A stretch of DNA of 64,000 nt, taken from contig JAWZSP010000004.1 of NCBI GenBank assembly GCA_034401135.1, positions 1,798,001 to 1,862,000 on the forward strand. The letters run 5' to 3'. This document shows positions 47,433 to 58,465 of the stretch, piece by piece. The first letter of the stretch is position 1, and the number at the start of each line of letters is the position of its first letter. This DNA comes from Volutella citrinella. Lineage: Eukaryota > Ascomycota > Sordariomycetes > Hypocreales > Nectriaceae. The notes beneath the pieces were generated by a model. That model ran no database searches and was not told the origin of the DNA. It saw only the letters and a list, made by a program, of their open reading frames with translations. Made by a program: the position numbers and the translations under genes.

Positions 47433-49523
47433 ATGCGCTCAGGCTTTCCCGGGGACGGCTTACACCGTTCTTCGGACCCCACCACCAACTGCCGTGGTCA
47501 CGGTGCATCGTCCACGGCCCCCGTCTCGTGCTTCATCGCGAGTGAAGCGAGGCTTGACGCCATGAGAGATCGTTCTCCCGACCAACGGACTAGACTCCCC
47601 CACCTCGCCGATGCACGCAAGCCCACAGATGTTTCATCTCCCGCTCCGCCTCTCCGTGATGTTCAAGACTCGGATCCGCGGGACCCCTCATCTGACGACG
47701 TCCGAAACATGTGCGCCAATCTATCGCGATCCAGCACCCCGCTTCTAGTCGGCCTCTCCGCGCCCGAGTCGGCGCTGAGTTGCTTCTCGTCACGCCCCAG
47801 CTCTTTAGCAGACCCTTCTGTTGACCATCGACTGAACCTCCTCCAAGATGACCCTTCGTATCCCGCGACCCCGGTGACTGGTGAAGCCTTTGATGAATCT
47901 TCGGTCCCTCAACTTATAATGCCCAGTCTGACTGTGCCTCGGCGGCGACAGTTCTCCGAGGTAGGCCGGTCATTGGGCAACATCAGGATAATGGTCGCTG
48001 GGCAAGCTGGTAAGCACTCACTCTCGTCTCCCATCCCAAGTCGCGCCCAGTGTCGACGATCACTTACAGCTGCATTTCAACGATGGCAGGCACCGGAAAG
48101 ACATCACTTATAAAAACCCTGGCTCAGCGCTGCGAGCACATTGTACATACTGACCCCATCGAGCCTACCAACGACGCGTCTGTCGCTGAGATCTATGCCA
48201 GCACCCGCCCGCATCCGTATTGGACGGCGGGCCCAGATGTGGCCTCCTCGTTGTTACGATCTAAAAGGCTTCCAGCGTCGGCGGAGATGCTAGACCGGAA
48301 TGTGTGCTTTGTTGACGGCACTGGATGTCGTACGGATAGTTCATCTGTAAATTTGCCATGCCCGAATCTGTCGTTTTGAGTCCCCGGCCGTGCTGACCAG
48401 ACCACCCAGGAAACATCACATGCTCTTGCCTATATCGAGTCGCGTATTCACTCGCTCATGGGTAAACCATTTGATGAATCGGATCTCTTTGCATTTGTCC
48501 ATGCTGGCGGTGAGCCCATTGTTGACGTAGTACTCTACCTGATCTCCTCGAACGGTAAGGTGGCCATTAACCCCCAGACTGCTACTGTTACTTACTGGCT
48601 CGCTCGCCTTAGGTCTAAGTGCTGCCGATATCGAGTTTATTAGGGAGGCGCAGGCCATGTGCAACATTATTCCGGTTCTTACTCGAGCTGACGAGCTTTC
48701 TGCTCGAGAGGTTGAAGACTTGCGTCTCAGTATCGAGCTCACTCTGGACAATGAGGATCTGAACTGCTTCTCCTTCTCGCGACCCGCCCCCACGAGAAAC
48801 CCCAGCCCCGTCTACTCAATTTCCACTAGTGTCGAGGCAGACAACGACGTGATGGACGCCAGCTTGCTGATGAACTCAAGCTATCTTCCTCCGCTGATGC
48901 CGTCTGAGCTCAGTGACCTATCGAGCCAGCTATTCTCATTGGGAGGCATGGCGCAGTTACGGGCATCTTCTGCCGCCAAGTGCCTCAAATGGCGCCATGA
49001 TCATTCGCAAGTGCTCCTAGCAAGTCCGTGGCAGCGCCATTTCAGGTCACAAGGACAGCGTCTTGCCAGCCCTCGGAGTTTGACCCTGACTCCTTGGGCA
49101 AGGAGCCGGAGCTGGGGCCGGATTGAGCTGGATAACTGGGCAAGCGCGCTACAGCACAGTCTACGATCCGAGCATCTGTATCAACTCATCACCAGCACAA
49201 CCGAAAGGCCAAAGAGGAGTAGGGTGGACGAGCGTCGTCTGCTCCCTGCAAGCACAGGTGAAGGTATGCAGACAACCCGGCAGCGCCAACGGCGAGAGGC
49301 GCCCCTCCATCAGGACCCTTTGGGATTGCTGGAGTTGGGCGGCAAGCTGTGGCAGAATTGCATATTTGCCCTGGAGCTCGTAAGCGGGGTTGGCGCAGTT
49401 GGCTACGTTTTCTCTTGGGTTGTGCCGGGCCCATGGGCCAGTACGACCTGCCACGTAACCATGGGGTGTCTAGATGGGATCGGTTGGAAGGCAACAAAGC
49501 TACATGTTCAACTCTCGGGCTGA
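47433..49523 (+). CDS. Septin-like P-loop GTPase with C-terminal membrane segment
   Basis: Four exons (47433-48009, 48090-48346, 48410-48554, 48613-49523) give 629 residues. A disordered Ser/Pro/Arg-rich extension (1-180) precedes the nucleotide fold, which opens LGNIRIMVAGQAGTGKTSLI; the P-loop is GQAGTGKT (190-197) and its first Gly codon is split by intron 1. A septin-like order follows: CFVDGTG in place of DTPG, YIESRIHSLMGKP, CNIIPVLTRADELSARE (TRAD in place of AKAD), then LRASSAAKCLKWR, resembling the septin-unique element. Near 575-598 a hydrophobic helix (CIFALELVSGVGAVGYVFSWV) with QDPLGLLELGGKL before it suggests a tail anchor. The family is a divergent filamentous-fungal relative of septins; membrane scaffolding is plausible but unproven. 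The start ATG is the first in frame after the leader. An undetected intron in the 911-nt last exon cannot be excluded. Confidence 0.78.
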
Positions 49524-50246
49524 GGTTGTTCTGAGTGAGGCACTCTGCGGGCCATCAGAGACCTCTGGGGGTAGGCAGTAGCCACACATGCCCAACCGCA
49601 TTGGATATTCTTGCACATACACCTAAAATTAACGAAGATAGTAATGAATTCAACGATACCCTCTCCTCCACTGACGAAAGCAATGCAATTCCTACAAGAT
49701 GTCCGGTGTTGTTCCCACCTTGCGAGACATGTAGATGGGAGTCTAGTCCCGACCATTGCGTCCATTGAAGTCAATATATTAAGTTATTGGCTCTTCGGTG
49801 TGTCCATAGCGGCGTCTATCGTAGCCATTGTGATTTGTTAGGATTGAGAGCATCCATGTTTATGACGATGAAATTATTGTAGACTGCGGGGATTGGACCT
49901 CAGTTTACGACATGGGAGGAAGATCTTTGCGTCTACCCCTGGTAGGATTAGCCGAGTTGAATATTGAGACCTTCTCACATTCGAGAAAAATGAGTCTGGC
50001 TCGTCCAAGGCCTGTCATACTCCCGCGTTATGGACGAAGCTGGATGGAGTTGATGTCCGGTTTAGGGTAGGCCCACACCCAAACCGAAAATTATAGGGCT
50101 CCATCTACTACGAGTTGCGTACAATCGTTCCTGCCAACAGTCAGTCATCATTTCTAGCCACTACAAACTTGAGCCGCATCCCCAAGTCAGTGTTTTCAGT
50201 GTTTCGCAGATAAACAAGGGCTCAACTGCTGCCGGAGGACTCCACT
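49524..50246. other. Intergenic region, septin-like 3' flank and DML1 promoter
   Basis: Tandem plus-strand genes flank this 0.7 kb. It is AT-richer than its neighbours and no gene is supportable. Confidence 0.65.
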
Positions 50247-51949
50247 ATGCGTGAGATCGTCTCCCTCCAGCTCGGGCAACTATCCAACTACGCAGCCGCG
50301 CACTTTTGGAATGCCCAGGTTAGCTAGAGCCCCCCCCCCCCCCCGTCCACGAGGTTCAACTCTTGTTCTCATCGTGTGGCTGATCCACAAGATAGGAGTC
50401 GTACTTCACTTACTCCGGGGATGAACAGTCCCCAGTCGACCACAACGTGCACTGGCGGGCCGGTGTAGGCGCTGATGGCTCCGAGACGTTTCTCCCTCGC
50501 ACCGTCGTCTACGACCTCAAGGGAGGCTTCGGATCTCTACGCAAGATCAATGCACTCTACGAGCCGGAGCCGGAAGCTGCTCTTGAGCATGTCTGGTAAG
50601 TCCCCGTCGTCCAACCCACCCCGAGGCGTCTAAGGCTTTCCCTCCTCCTTCCCCTCCCTGCTCACACTTCGTTGCCCAGGTCTGGGCCTTCAGTTGTTCA
50701 CAAGCAGACGCCGCTTGAGCAGAGCGCCTACCAGAAGAGCCTGGATGCCGGCGCCCAGCCCGACCAACTGACAAAGTCAACGGTTCGCTACTGGTCAGAC
50801 TTCTCCCGCGTCTACTACCATCCCAAGTCGCTCGTCCAGCTCTTTGACTATGAGCTCAACTCCACCACCATGCCCTTTGAGCGGTTCCACTTGGGGACTG
50901 AACTGTTTGAGACCATTGACAAGGAGCACGAGCTCGTCGACCGAGACTGGCACCCCTTTGCCGAAGAGTGTGACCGGATCCAGGGCATCCAGGTGTTTGG
51001 CTCGCTCGACGATGCCTGGGGAGGCTTCGCGGCCTCTTACATCGAGGCCCTCCGAGACGAGTACCCCAAGACGTGCATCTGGGTCTGGGGCATTCAGAGC
51101 CCCGTGTCTGGCACCTCAAGGGGCAACCGCCAACTCCGCGCCACCAACTCGGCCCTCAGCATCGACCGCATCTGTGCCCAGGCCTCCACCGTCGTCCCCC
51201 TCGCCCTTCCGGAGCCTCGCGACCCGGCCCTTGCTGCCCTGGACCTAGGCTCGTCATGGCACGTATCTGCTGCCCTTTCTGCCGCCATCGAGACGGCAGT
51301 ACTGCCTAGCCGTCTGCGCCAAGGCGTGGCTGACCTCCCCACATCCCTGGACTACATCTCGGAGAGCCTAAACGTAGGCGGGAACCAACCGCTAGCTAGA
51401 ATGCGACTCGGCGTCGCCCAGCCCGGCGAGCCGAGGACAGACAGCAGTGCCACCATTGATCTGTTCCACCTCGGCCTCGTGCCCCCAGCAAAGGCAGCTC
51501 GCCAAACTCGCCTCTTCGGAAAGGTATCAGTTCACCGGGCCTGGGGCGCGGATGCGGAAGACGACGAATTCAGCACCAACGTCGCGGGACGCCGCGTCCC
51601 CGGAAACCCCGTCGTACGAGCGTTAGTCGCCAACCCCCCCTTCCCTTGATGCGTGATGGGGAACACACTGCTGATGACTTCAAGGTATGACATCGACCTT
51701 GCGTTCCCGCTGCTGGACAGCTTCCCGCAGGTCTTCCCGAAAGCCACTGCCGACGCGGGCATGGCCATCCAGACGGAGCTCTCCACTTCGGTCTCTATAG
51801 GGACAAGCATCAAGGCTCTGCGGTCCGACGTCACCCGCTTTGTAGGGCTGGCCGAGCGGGAGGACCTTGGAAGTGGATTGGCCGACCTGGCTGACGCCTA
51901 CCAAGACGACTGGTCAAGTGGCAGTGACGAAGACGCCGACGATCTGTGA
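50247..51949 (+). CDS. DML1: Dml1/Misato, tubulin-like mitochondrial inheritance protein
   Basis: Four exons (50247-50318, 50396-50595, 50680-51621, 51685-51949) give 492 residues. The tubulin-like start [24 protein letters not shown] and ESYFTYSG are characteristic of Misato segment II (1-115), with [17 protein letters not shown]. The second, tubulin/FtsZ-like part (about 120-330) includes [36 protein letters not shown] and [15 protein letters not shown]. The last exon gives [20 protein letters not shown] and an acidic end. Dml1/Misato is needed for mitochondrial morphology and DNA partition, acting on the mitochondrial surface. Intron 1 has a GTTAGC donor and contains a 15-C homopolymer. 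All joins preserve frame, and the extra residues at the exon 3-4 joint restore the conserved AYDIDLAFP. Confidence 0.92.
50330..50344. repeat. 15-bp C homopolymer in DML1 intron 1
   Basis: Fifteen consecutive C lie between the donor and the acceptor of the 77-nt first intron. Such runs are prone to slippage and to sequencing error. Confidence 0.85.
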
Positions 51950-52614
51950 TTCGACTTGTCCTTCCCGACATGGCCGTTCTGCTGGCTTACTGTTGCCCAG
52001 CCACCTCACCCTCCAACTAGCTGCATCTTGAGCTGCCACGTCAAGGATTCACATTGTAGGCCTCTTGTTTACGAGAGGCATTTTTGCCCCAATAGGTCTG
52101 TATTGATCTGGCAAAGCTAGCCGTCTAATTACAAGTGCAGACTGGGCTCCTTAGATCTGAAGGGCAACCGGAGAGTTGCTACAGCCATGCCCTTTTTGTC
52201 TTGGACGCGGCAGGGTGCTATTGTTACCTTGCGTAACTGTCCTGCCCGTGTATTACCCCCTAGTGTCATGTCCTCCTGACTCGGGACAGGTATTCAAAGG
52301 GTGGATCTTTGAGGGAGAGTATCTGGGATCAAGAAACCCAAAAAAAAGAAAAAAGAAAGAGCTGAAAGGGCCACACTGCCAGGTGTCGGGTTTATCTTGT
52401 TTTTTCTTCAGGTGTTGGGCCAGATCGAGTAGGTTGGGTTCAATCTGGAAACTCATCTTTTTGCATGTCAGCCAGTGAGAAATGATTAGCGAGGGCATTC
52501 CCGTCAATGCTTGCCCCATCCGCAATATGCTGCTCTGCAGCTCAACTAGAAACAACTCAATATTTGAAGTTTTGGCTTTCCAAGATTATTATCTTGAATA
52601 GCAATGTTGTACAC
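51950..52614. other. Convergent 3' spacer
   Basis: The 665 bp lie between the stops of DML1 and poly(A) polymerase, with an A-rich patch near 52338-52360. No gene is seen. Confidence 0.65.
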
Positions 52615-54633
52615 TCAGGCGACAGCCGCAACCGAGGCTTGCTGTCGCTTGGCGGGAGGGGGGTTTTCCTGGTCATGATCAGTTTGCTCCGGGTTCTTGC
52701 TGACAACCCCCTGACGTGGGTTAAATACCTCTGCGGCACCGCGCTTCTTGCCATTCGCCGCGCCTCTGGCACCTCCGGATTTCCTCTGGGGCTTCTTCTC
52801 GCCCGCTTCAAACACGTCGTCTGGGAGGTTGAAGCTTCGGTCTGTCAGCCTGTGTATTCGTGTGCTTCGTTGGAGGGCAGTGCTCACTTTCGAACATGCT
52901 GCACCCCGATAGAGACGAATTCCTTGAGCTCGTCCTGGTACTTCTGCCACTGAGTGCAGAGTGTCTTGAACTCCTCTACCTGGTAAGAGAGATCAAGCGA
53001 TTTGGCGTCTGCAAAGTCAGCATGGCACGTCCTCACCAGCCTCGTCCTGCTCGAGATGTGGCGGACAACAACAAACAAAACAGCAAGCGCTCAAGACTTA
53101 CCGTCGGCCAGCTCCAAACCAATGTAATGGGTGGTGGTGTGCACCTCCGTTGGCGGTTCAGCATCCTCGGTCTTTACCTTGGGCTCATCAGCATCCTTGG
53201 CATTGTCGAGATAATCAAGGCTGCCGTCCTGGACTTGTCCAATCTCAAGGTCATTTTTACAACGATGGATCCTATCATAGCCCTTGTTGAATGCGTGCGC
53301 CAGCGCGATCGATGGGTGCTGCTCCAACTTTTGCACAAGCATTCGGACCTTGGATTCGACATATCCCGACCAAGTCTTGTGAGACTCCTTCGTCCGACTT
53401 GCTGAAATGACAGATATATAATATTTATAGTCATTGGTGAAGAAGGTGTGTTTGACAAAGAGGTCGCTCCAAGGTCGCTTGCCAACCATGATGCTCTCCG
53501 ACAGCTCCAGTCCTCGCTTGAGCTCCCGCTTGATAATGGCCATTGATGAGCGCGTAATGTTGAAAGTGGCACACATGGAAGGGTACGCCGGCGTGATGAT
53601 GGGCATTAGGTGGAAGGAATCGCCCTTGTACAGCTGCGAGGAAAAAAAAATGTCAACAAACCCCAACATACAGCGTGATGCCTTGTCAACATACCCTGGG
53701 ATTCCACACTCGCACTGGCAACGGCCCATTCTCGATGGGTTTGAGAAGAACTGGCTGAGGCCATCGCCACTGGCTCATGACCAGAAAGAACTTGTTGACA
53801 ATGACAGACGTTTCGGCCTTGGGATAAAGCTGGCACACTCGGGCAACGAGCATGGCCCAGGCGACACCACCAGGGAAACCCATAATGTTGGCGTAAACAG
53901 CCCGCCGTTGCGCCCACAGCTTGATGGCTCGTAGGGCCAGCTTGAATGTGCTCTGCTCAGGAACCAAAGCCAAAATCTCGTCCGTGACTCGTGTTCCGTT
54001 GAGGGACCGCAATTCAGCCTCATCTAGGCCGCGAAGCAAGCCTGAGTCCTTCAGGTCCTGGAAATCCGGGGAAATCTGTTTCTGAATAATCCTGGAGAAA
54101 ATCAAGTCAATGCTGATGTCGGAGTACTCAAACTTGATGATGGGAACAAAAGCATCCGTCACAACGGTAAGATCGCTGATGGCGCCCTTTGGTGCCATTG
54201 CCACCAGGAGCTCGGGGAAATGCTTGAAGTAATCATCGCGAGTGACATATTTCGGCGCGACGATCAGAGTATCGATATCCGAGCCTGGGCCAAAGACTCC
54301 CAGTCTGAAACTGCCGTAGGTGAAGACTTTGCCCCTCGCATTCCGGATCAACACGTCGTTTGTGGGCTCTTTTTCTTGAGCTACTCGTCGCACGAATTCG
54401 TCGCAGATGGTCTGTAGTGACTCTAGAACTTTCCACCTGCACATGGCTGTTAGCGAAACCCGAGACGTGGGGAATGCTGGTAGCTCCAACCTCTTCTGGG
54501 TCTCCGAAGGACTTTCAAATGTCTTTTGTCGCCGCAGCTCTTCGATCAGGGCGTCACTCGCGCGCTTCTCGGCTTCGGTTGGCAAGGTTATCGAGATTGG
54601 CGGCGTCACGCCGAAAGCCTGCTCTCCCGACAT
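52615..54633 (-). CDS. PAP1: Poly(A) polymerase
   Basis: Five exons on the minus strand (54491-54633, 53695-54436, 53102-53633, 52888-53008, 52615-52834) give 585 residues. The nucleotidyltransferase core has TYGSFRLGVFGPGSDIDTL with Gly89-Ser90 and metal-binding Asp101 and Asp103; the third Asp is Asp158 in DISIDLIFS. The central domain contains LALRAIKLWAQRRAVYAN and GFPGGVAWAMLVARVCQLYP; the RNA-binding part begins LYKGDSFHLMPIITPAYPSMC. The enzyme adds poly(A) to cleaved pre-mRNA in the nucleus. The 54-nt first intron is in the main open frame, so a naive reading inserts 18 extra residues before KVLESLQ. The last acceptor is taken as GAAG before CTTCAACC because the nearer ACAG leads to a stop. 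The tail is basic and Ser/Gln-poor. Confidence 0.93.
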
Positions 54634-55668
54634 ATTCTAACAACTCGCTACCAGGATGATGGACACTAGAGGAGTCTAGGACGCGTCCGAAGGGGGTAGT
54701 TGGAAGAAGCGCCGTCAAAACGGAGGCTATAGGCCCAAGATTCACTGGGTGTGTTGCCCACGGCGGAATGTCTTGGCTGTGACGTTCTTGGGTATCTCTG
54801 GGCCTGGCGAAAGAGTTGTGTGGGAAAATTAGCGTTGATTATGGCTCCGTGTAGCTTGGTACGGATGGCTGCCGCGACTGTTGAGAGCTCCAAGCCGGCG
54901 ACTCGAACGTGAGAGTGTGAGGCTAAGGGCAACACTGAAGGCCACAGCTGCCCATACAGCCCAGGTCAACCAGGTCAGAGTATAGAGAGTCAAGGGGTCA
55001 ACGTCCTGGCCTGATGTCGTTGTACTTCCGGAATCGCACGATAAAGCAGACGACGAGCAGTGAAGCGCCGACAGACTGGTGGTGTTCATTACCTGTAGAC
55101 ACGATCGGCGAAGGCGCGTTGGAAGGGACTGCCCCCCTTTACCTGCATACTGCTTAGCTGCATGCGCCTGGAACTTGTGTAGCACAGTGCGGTGGCCAGA
55201 TGCTCTTGGGCTTGCAGGGCGACCCGTAACAGGCGACGCCCACTTAGCGGCAGGGCGCCTGGCGTTTACAGGGGGCCGAACAGGGAGGGTACCTCTGCTT
55301 CGGGTACCACCACGCGTTGGTACCTAGAGGCAATGTGCCTTTTTGTGAGACATGCATGAATCGAGGGCAAGCACGGAGTAGGAGTACCCAGGCAGAGTTC
55401 CACCCCTGCTGCCAGCCCACCTTGTCGGACGCGAACGCGCTACGAAGTTTAATCAAGGGCAATTCTGAAGATTCCGTGGCTCACAACTGGGCACATCATC
55501 CATCGAAATCCTCGCCCTCAAGCCCACCCTGGCCCGTCCCTCGCGTTTTTCTCACCAGCCGAGGACTCGTGAACCCCCATCACGGGTCTACGGAATACAG
55601 CTCCTTTCGGGTATTCCTTTGCCTTTGCCTTGGGTGCTCGATCCGTCGTGACCCGACGACGCGCCGCC
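54634..55668. other. Divergent promoter region, PAP1 and forkhead gene
   Basis: One kilobase between two start codons. Small overlapping frames on both strands look random. No gene is supportable. Confidence 0.6.
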
Positions 55669-57803
55669 ATGCCACCATCCGCAAAACGAGGGCCCAAGGC
55701 TCGTCGCGAGTCTCGCAAGGGCGCGGCTTCGTCGCCTCCCAACGTCGATGAGTCGTCGCCGAGCCGTCCTGCAAAGCGTCGCAAGAAGGTGAGCCTGCTC
55801 GGTACAAGATCTGATATAGGCAACGAGGGAACAGGCAAAGACCTGGTCTTTTTACAGTTGTCTCTCTATCTGGGCTCCGCTGACAGCGTATCGTCCACGC
55901 GATCCAGGCGCACGAAGACGAAGAACCCCCCGCTACCGTAGACGATGAGCAGCTCGTTTCTCAGATCATACAACAACTACGAAGCCATCCCGTACAGGCC
56001 AGCAAGGACCACGCCAACGCCATCCACGAAGCCAACGGCGACGGCGTCCAAGCCTACGCAAAGGTTGCCGGCCAGGATTGGACCTTCTACGTGACGAAAG
56101 TGGCTGTCAATATCGGTCGTGCCCCCGAAACATCCCATGGCCAGCCGGCTGCAACTGATGAGAACAACACAAACGACGAGGACGAGGACCAAGTGCACAT
56201 CGACTTGGGCCCGAGCAAGATGGTGTCCCGCGAACATGCCACCATATGCTTCGACTCCAAAGATGAGAAGTGGTTTTTGCGTGTCAAAGGTCGCAACGGG
56301 GCCAAGGTTGATGGCCAGCTTCTCAAAGCTGGCGTATCGCATCGCCTAACCAGTGGCGAGGTTATTGAGATTGGCAACGTGGAGATGATGTTTGTCCTCC
56401 CTTCCGAGACCAGCCCTTTGCACGTCCACAGCTCCTTCTTGCAGCGCTGTGGGCTGAGTGTAGACACTCCCCGAGCCGGATCATCCCGGCGTCAGGCTGC
56501 CATCGCCCCTGCGCCGCCAGAGTATAAGCGACCCGGAACTCCTCCGTCTGCGCAGAGCCAGCGCACTGCAACTGCCAAGTCACCCGCGGTTGGCACTCCG
56601 GCTGTAGTCGTCGGTGCAAACGGTGTTGACTTGAGCCTTGATGATAACCAGCACATCAAGCCCCAGTACAGCTACGCTCAAATGATCACGCAGGCCATTC
56701 TGAATGCCCCGGACGGGAAGTTGAACCTCAACGGCATATACACCTTCATCATGGGCAGCTACTCGTACTACCGCCACCAACAAGCTGCTGGCTGGCAAGT
56801 AAGTTGGCCACGCAAGCGCAAAAGGCGTGCGCATTCTGGTGTGACTGAACTCGGTAGCTAACACGAGGCAGAACTCTATCAGGCATAACCTCTCTCTCAA
56901 CAAGGCGTTCGATAAGGTTGCACGATCCACGGACGAGCCTGGAAAAGGCATGAAGTGGCAGATCGTGGCGGAAGCCAGGGAGGAGATGGTTCGCAACGCC
57001 TACCGCATCGGCCGGGGCGGGCACAGGGGTTCATCGGCGCCCTCGTCCCCAAGTCAGCTCAGTTACATCACCCACGGGCCAAGAGACATGGCCCTCAGAG
57101 AACCTTCCTCTGCTCGCAGGGGTCGATTGTCTCCCTTGGCCTCGCCGCCCCCTCGCCCATCACTTCTCGTCCAGTCGACTCCTGACCGTCCATCAGACCG
57201 CACCCTCGGCCGGAACGCAACATTGACTGCCGATGGAAGCCCTCTGCCGCGTCCTAGGAAGTCGGCGGCGGCGGACTCTTCTTTCTCCTCCTTCAATCCT
57301 CAGTCGCCCACCCTAACATCATCCTACCAAGAGGACGGCGGGTCGTTTGTCACTCCGGCCCCCCCAAGGGTGCATCCTAAGCTTGCCCCTCCTAGTACCG
57401 CACAGAGGCCAAGTCAACACATGCCGACTAGCTCGCCTGCTCCCTTCTGGAAGTATGCTGATATCGGAAGCACTCCACTAAGGCCCATAGGCTCATATGA
57501 ACTGAGCCCGTCGAAACCGGGCGGCGGATTGCCCCCACAGAGCAGTAGCCCTCCTGGCGCGAACAAGTCCCCACCAAGCAGCCCATCTCGCCCGCAAAAA
57601 TCTACTTCCCAACAAGTGGTCGACGCTGCCGACCCGGAAGAGGAGCAGGGCTTCGATTTGACAAAGTAGATTTTGCCCCAGCCCGTCCGCCCACAGGATA
57701 TCTGCTAACAGTCGGCTTTAGGGGCTTCCAAAGCATCGGTGCATACCACGCACCTGTGGGAGGGGGAGGAGCCGTCTCGAATGCGCTGAAGGGGCACATT
57801 TGA
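55669..57803 (+). CDS. FKH2: FHA-forkhead transcription factor (Fkh1/Fkh2 type)
   Basis: Four exons (55669-55788, 55887-56798, 56872-57665, 57722-57803) give 635 residues. A basic N-terminus (MPPSAKRGPKARRESRKG) and a RIVHAIQAHEDEE segment precede an FHA phosphopeptide-binding domain (about 97-212: VNIGRAPE, MVSREHATICFD, VKGRNGAKVDG). The forkhead DNA-binding domain (about 298-390) has KPQYSYAQMITQAI, NGIYTFIMGSYSYYR and the recognition helix NSIRHNLSLNKAF. Intron 2 splits the domain at WQ/NSIRHN. The C-terminus is Ser/Pro-rich with many SP/TP sites, as expected of a kinase-regulated activator. FHA-forkhead factors of this type drive the G2/M gene cluster. The last intron begins at the codon that would otherwise be a TAG stop; splicing adds GFQSIGAYHAPVGGGG and a short end. 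That joint is less certain, as an unspliced form would stop at 57669 with 609 residues. Confidence 0.88.
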
Positions 57804-58465
57804 AGAACAGGAGACTCGGCATGTGGTTCCTGTCGTGGTATGAATATGAAGAAATGTATGATGTATGATGTTTATCACGAAGATCATGGGCTTCACTGCC
57901 AGCTGTATTGGAAAGAAAGCGGTCAGCCGTGTATGTTAAACAACTGGCCCGGAGAGACGTGTCAGTCAGTCTACGTCCGAACCGAAGGGATTCCAATCAA
58001 CGATGCTTCTCCTTCCAGAGCAAGAGTCTCTCAGCTAAACCAATCTTGCCGGATATGTTGGATAGCCGATGGCATTGCTCAAGGCGAGAGATCGAGTTCG
58101 TGGGCGTGTGAAGATTCACCTTGGGATCAGCGGACACGGGTCAAGCTCAACAAATGTATTTGAAAGAGCTAGTGTTGGAGCATTCGAGATGTCTTTTCTC
58201 GGATATCCATAAAAAAACCAAGAGTTGGAGTGAAGATGTTCCTTTTTTTCGCCGCAATGAGACTTCCCCGCTCTATCTATACAACGTTCAGAGCACTTTT
58301 TGTGTAACCGGTAAGGATATCATTAGCCATCAGCTCACATCCCAAGAAACCCAGTATTCGTGAAGCCAACCTTGCCCCCCCTCCAATATGCAGTAGTATG
58401 TGTGTCGAGCTCTCTGCGAGGAGCAAAAGGCTAAATAAAGTATACCAACATGACCAGCAGCCTGT
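57804..58465. other. Convergent 3' spacer
   Basis: The 662 bp lie between the stops of the forkhead gene and CLU1. The sequence is AT-rich and should be 3' UTR of both; no gene is seen. Confidence 0.65.

Noticed and set aside
53634..53694. Poly-A/T run in the PAP1 second intron read as a frameshift
   Set aside because: The run is part of a normal 61-nt intron ending CTCGCAG; the flanking exons join in frame at NPR/LYKG.
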